A DNA stretch of 64,000 nt, from NCBI GenBank assembly GCA_035041965.1, contig JAPYMA010000048.1, positions 30,539 through 94,538 of the forward strand, in the 5' to 3' direction. The notes beneath the pieces are model-generated. The model made no database searches. It was given only the letters and a program-made list of their open reading frames with translations, and was not told where the DNA came from. Origin of the DNA: Anisakis pegreffii (Eukaryota; Nematoda; Chromadorea; Rhabditida; Anisakidae). Numbering within the stretch: position 1 is the stretch's first letter; every line of letters starts with the position of its first letter. Of this stretch, positions 63,960-64,000 are shown piece after piece. A program made the translations under genes and the position numbers.

Positions 63960-64000
63960 GTTTGCAAAATCCCGACGATTTTTCAATTCCGGGATCGGGA
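63960..64000. repeat. Truncated TCCCGA...TCGGGA element at the window edge
   Basis: The last bases carry aatcccgacg, then ttttcaattccgggat and cggga. The 16-mer ttttcaattccgggat also occurs at about 11423-11438, just left of the inverted MCFD2 relic. Degenerate CCCGGGAT/TTTCAA units are often sub-terminal parts of hAT-type DNA transposons (inference). The element is cut by the window end. Confidence 0.35.

Larger units (their letters stand above)
61853..64000. other. Region right of the last assigned synaptotagmin-like exon
   Basis: The missing 5' exons of the synaptotagmin-like gene should lie here or beyond the edge. A candidate minus-strand exon is 63749-63672 (26 codons, acceptor aaattcag, donor GTAC/gtaagtgc), but its phases do not join directly to the exon at 61852, so a further exon would be needed. 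A plus-strand open frame at 62478-62705 follows an acceptor-like gttttag and predicts one membrane segment. It was not recognised. Confidence 0.35.

Noticed and set aside
1..64000. CRISPR arrays, prokaryotic operons, rRNA genes, viral genes or transposase genes
   Set aside because: No regularly spaced repeats of CRISPR form, no rRNA-like sequence and no transposase, integrase or viral protein motifs were seen.

Overview
The window is eukaryotic genomic DNA, AT-rich, with multi-exon genes, GT..AG introns and many short acceptors of the form TTTCAG. Very short 5' leaders begin right after an acceptor-like AG in front of the start codons of the syntaxin-5, HRD1 and third MCFD2-like genes, which suggests spliced-leader trans-splicing. 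Together with the compact exons this points to a nematode. A parasitic clade III worm is possible, but I cannot fix the species. No bacterial features (operons, Shine-Dalgarno sites, CRISPR) were seen.

I could assemble six complete genes and one partial gene by joining exons in phase. From left to right: (1) 1-11450, no supported gene, only small inverted repeats and repeat fragments; (2) 11451-11725, a broken inverted copy of the 5' end of an MCFD2-like gene; (3) 13761-16689 (+), a secreted endonuclease/exonuclease/phosphatase-family protein, 7 exons, 327 aa; (4) 17971-29376 (-), three tandem MCFD2-like EF-hand genes (157, 193 and 177 aa), each with four coding exons; (5) 31434-34866 (+), syntaxin-5, 9 exons, 437 aa; (6) 40163-44867 (+), the ERAD ubiquitin ligase HRD1/synoviolin, 10 exons, 709 aa; (7) 48122-61852 (-), the C-terminal seven exons of a synaptotagmin-14/16-like protein (tandem C2 domains, 317 aa seen). 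The N-terminus of the last gene was not found and may lie past the right edge.

Most of these genes act in the early secretory pathway. MCFD2 is an ER-to-Golgi cargo-receptor subunit, syntaxin-5 is the ER-Golgi/Golgi Qa-SNARE, HRD1 is the ER quality-control ligase, and the synaptotagmin-like protein is a membrane-traffic C2 protein. The proximity may be chance.

Non-coding features worth attention: a near-perfect 97-nt hairpin in a large synaptotagmin intron (55211-55307), a 38-bp perfect palindrome with a third copy of its arm (49872-49936), a three-copy 38-bp tandem repeat (46021-46125), a tRNA-like box A/box B element (62046-62109) and a structured GC-rich block before HRD1 (39825-39925).
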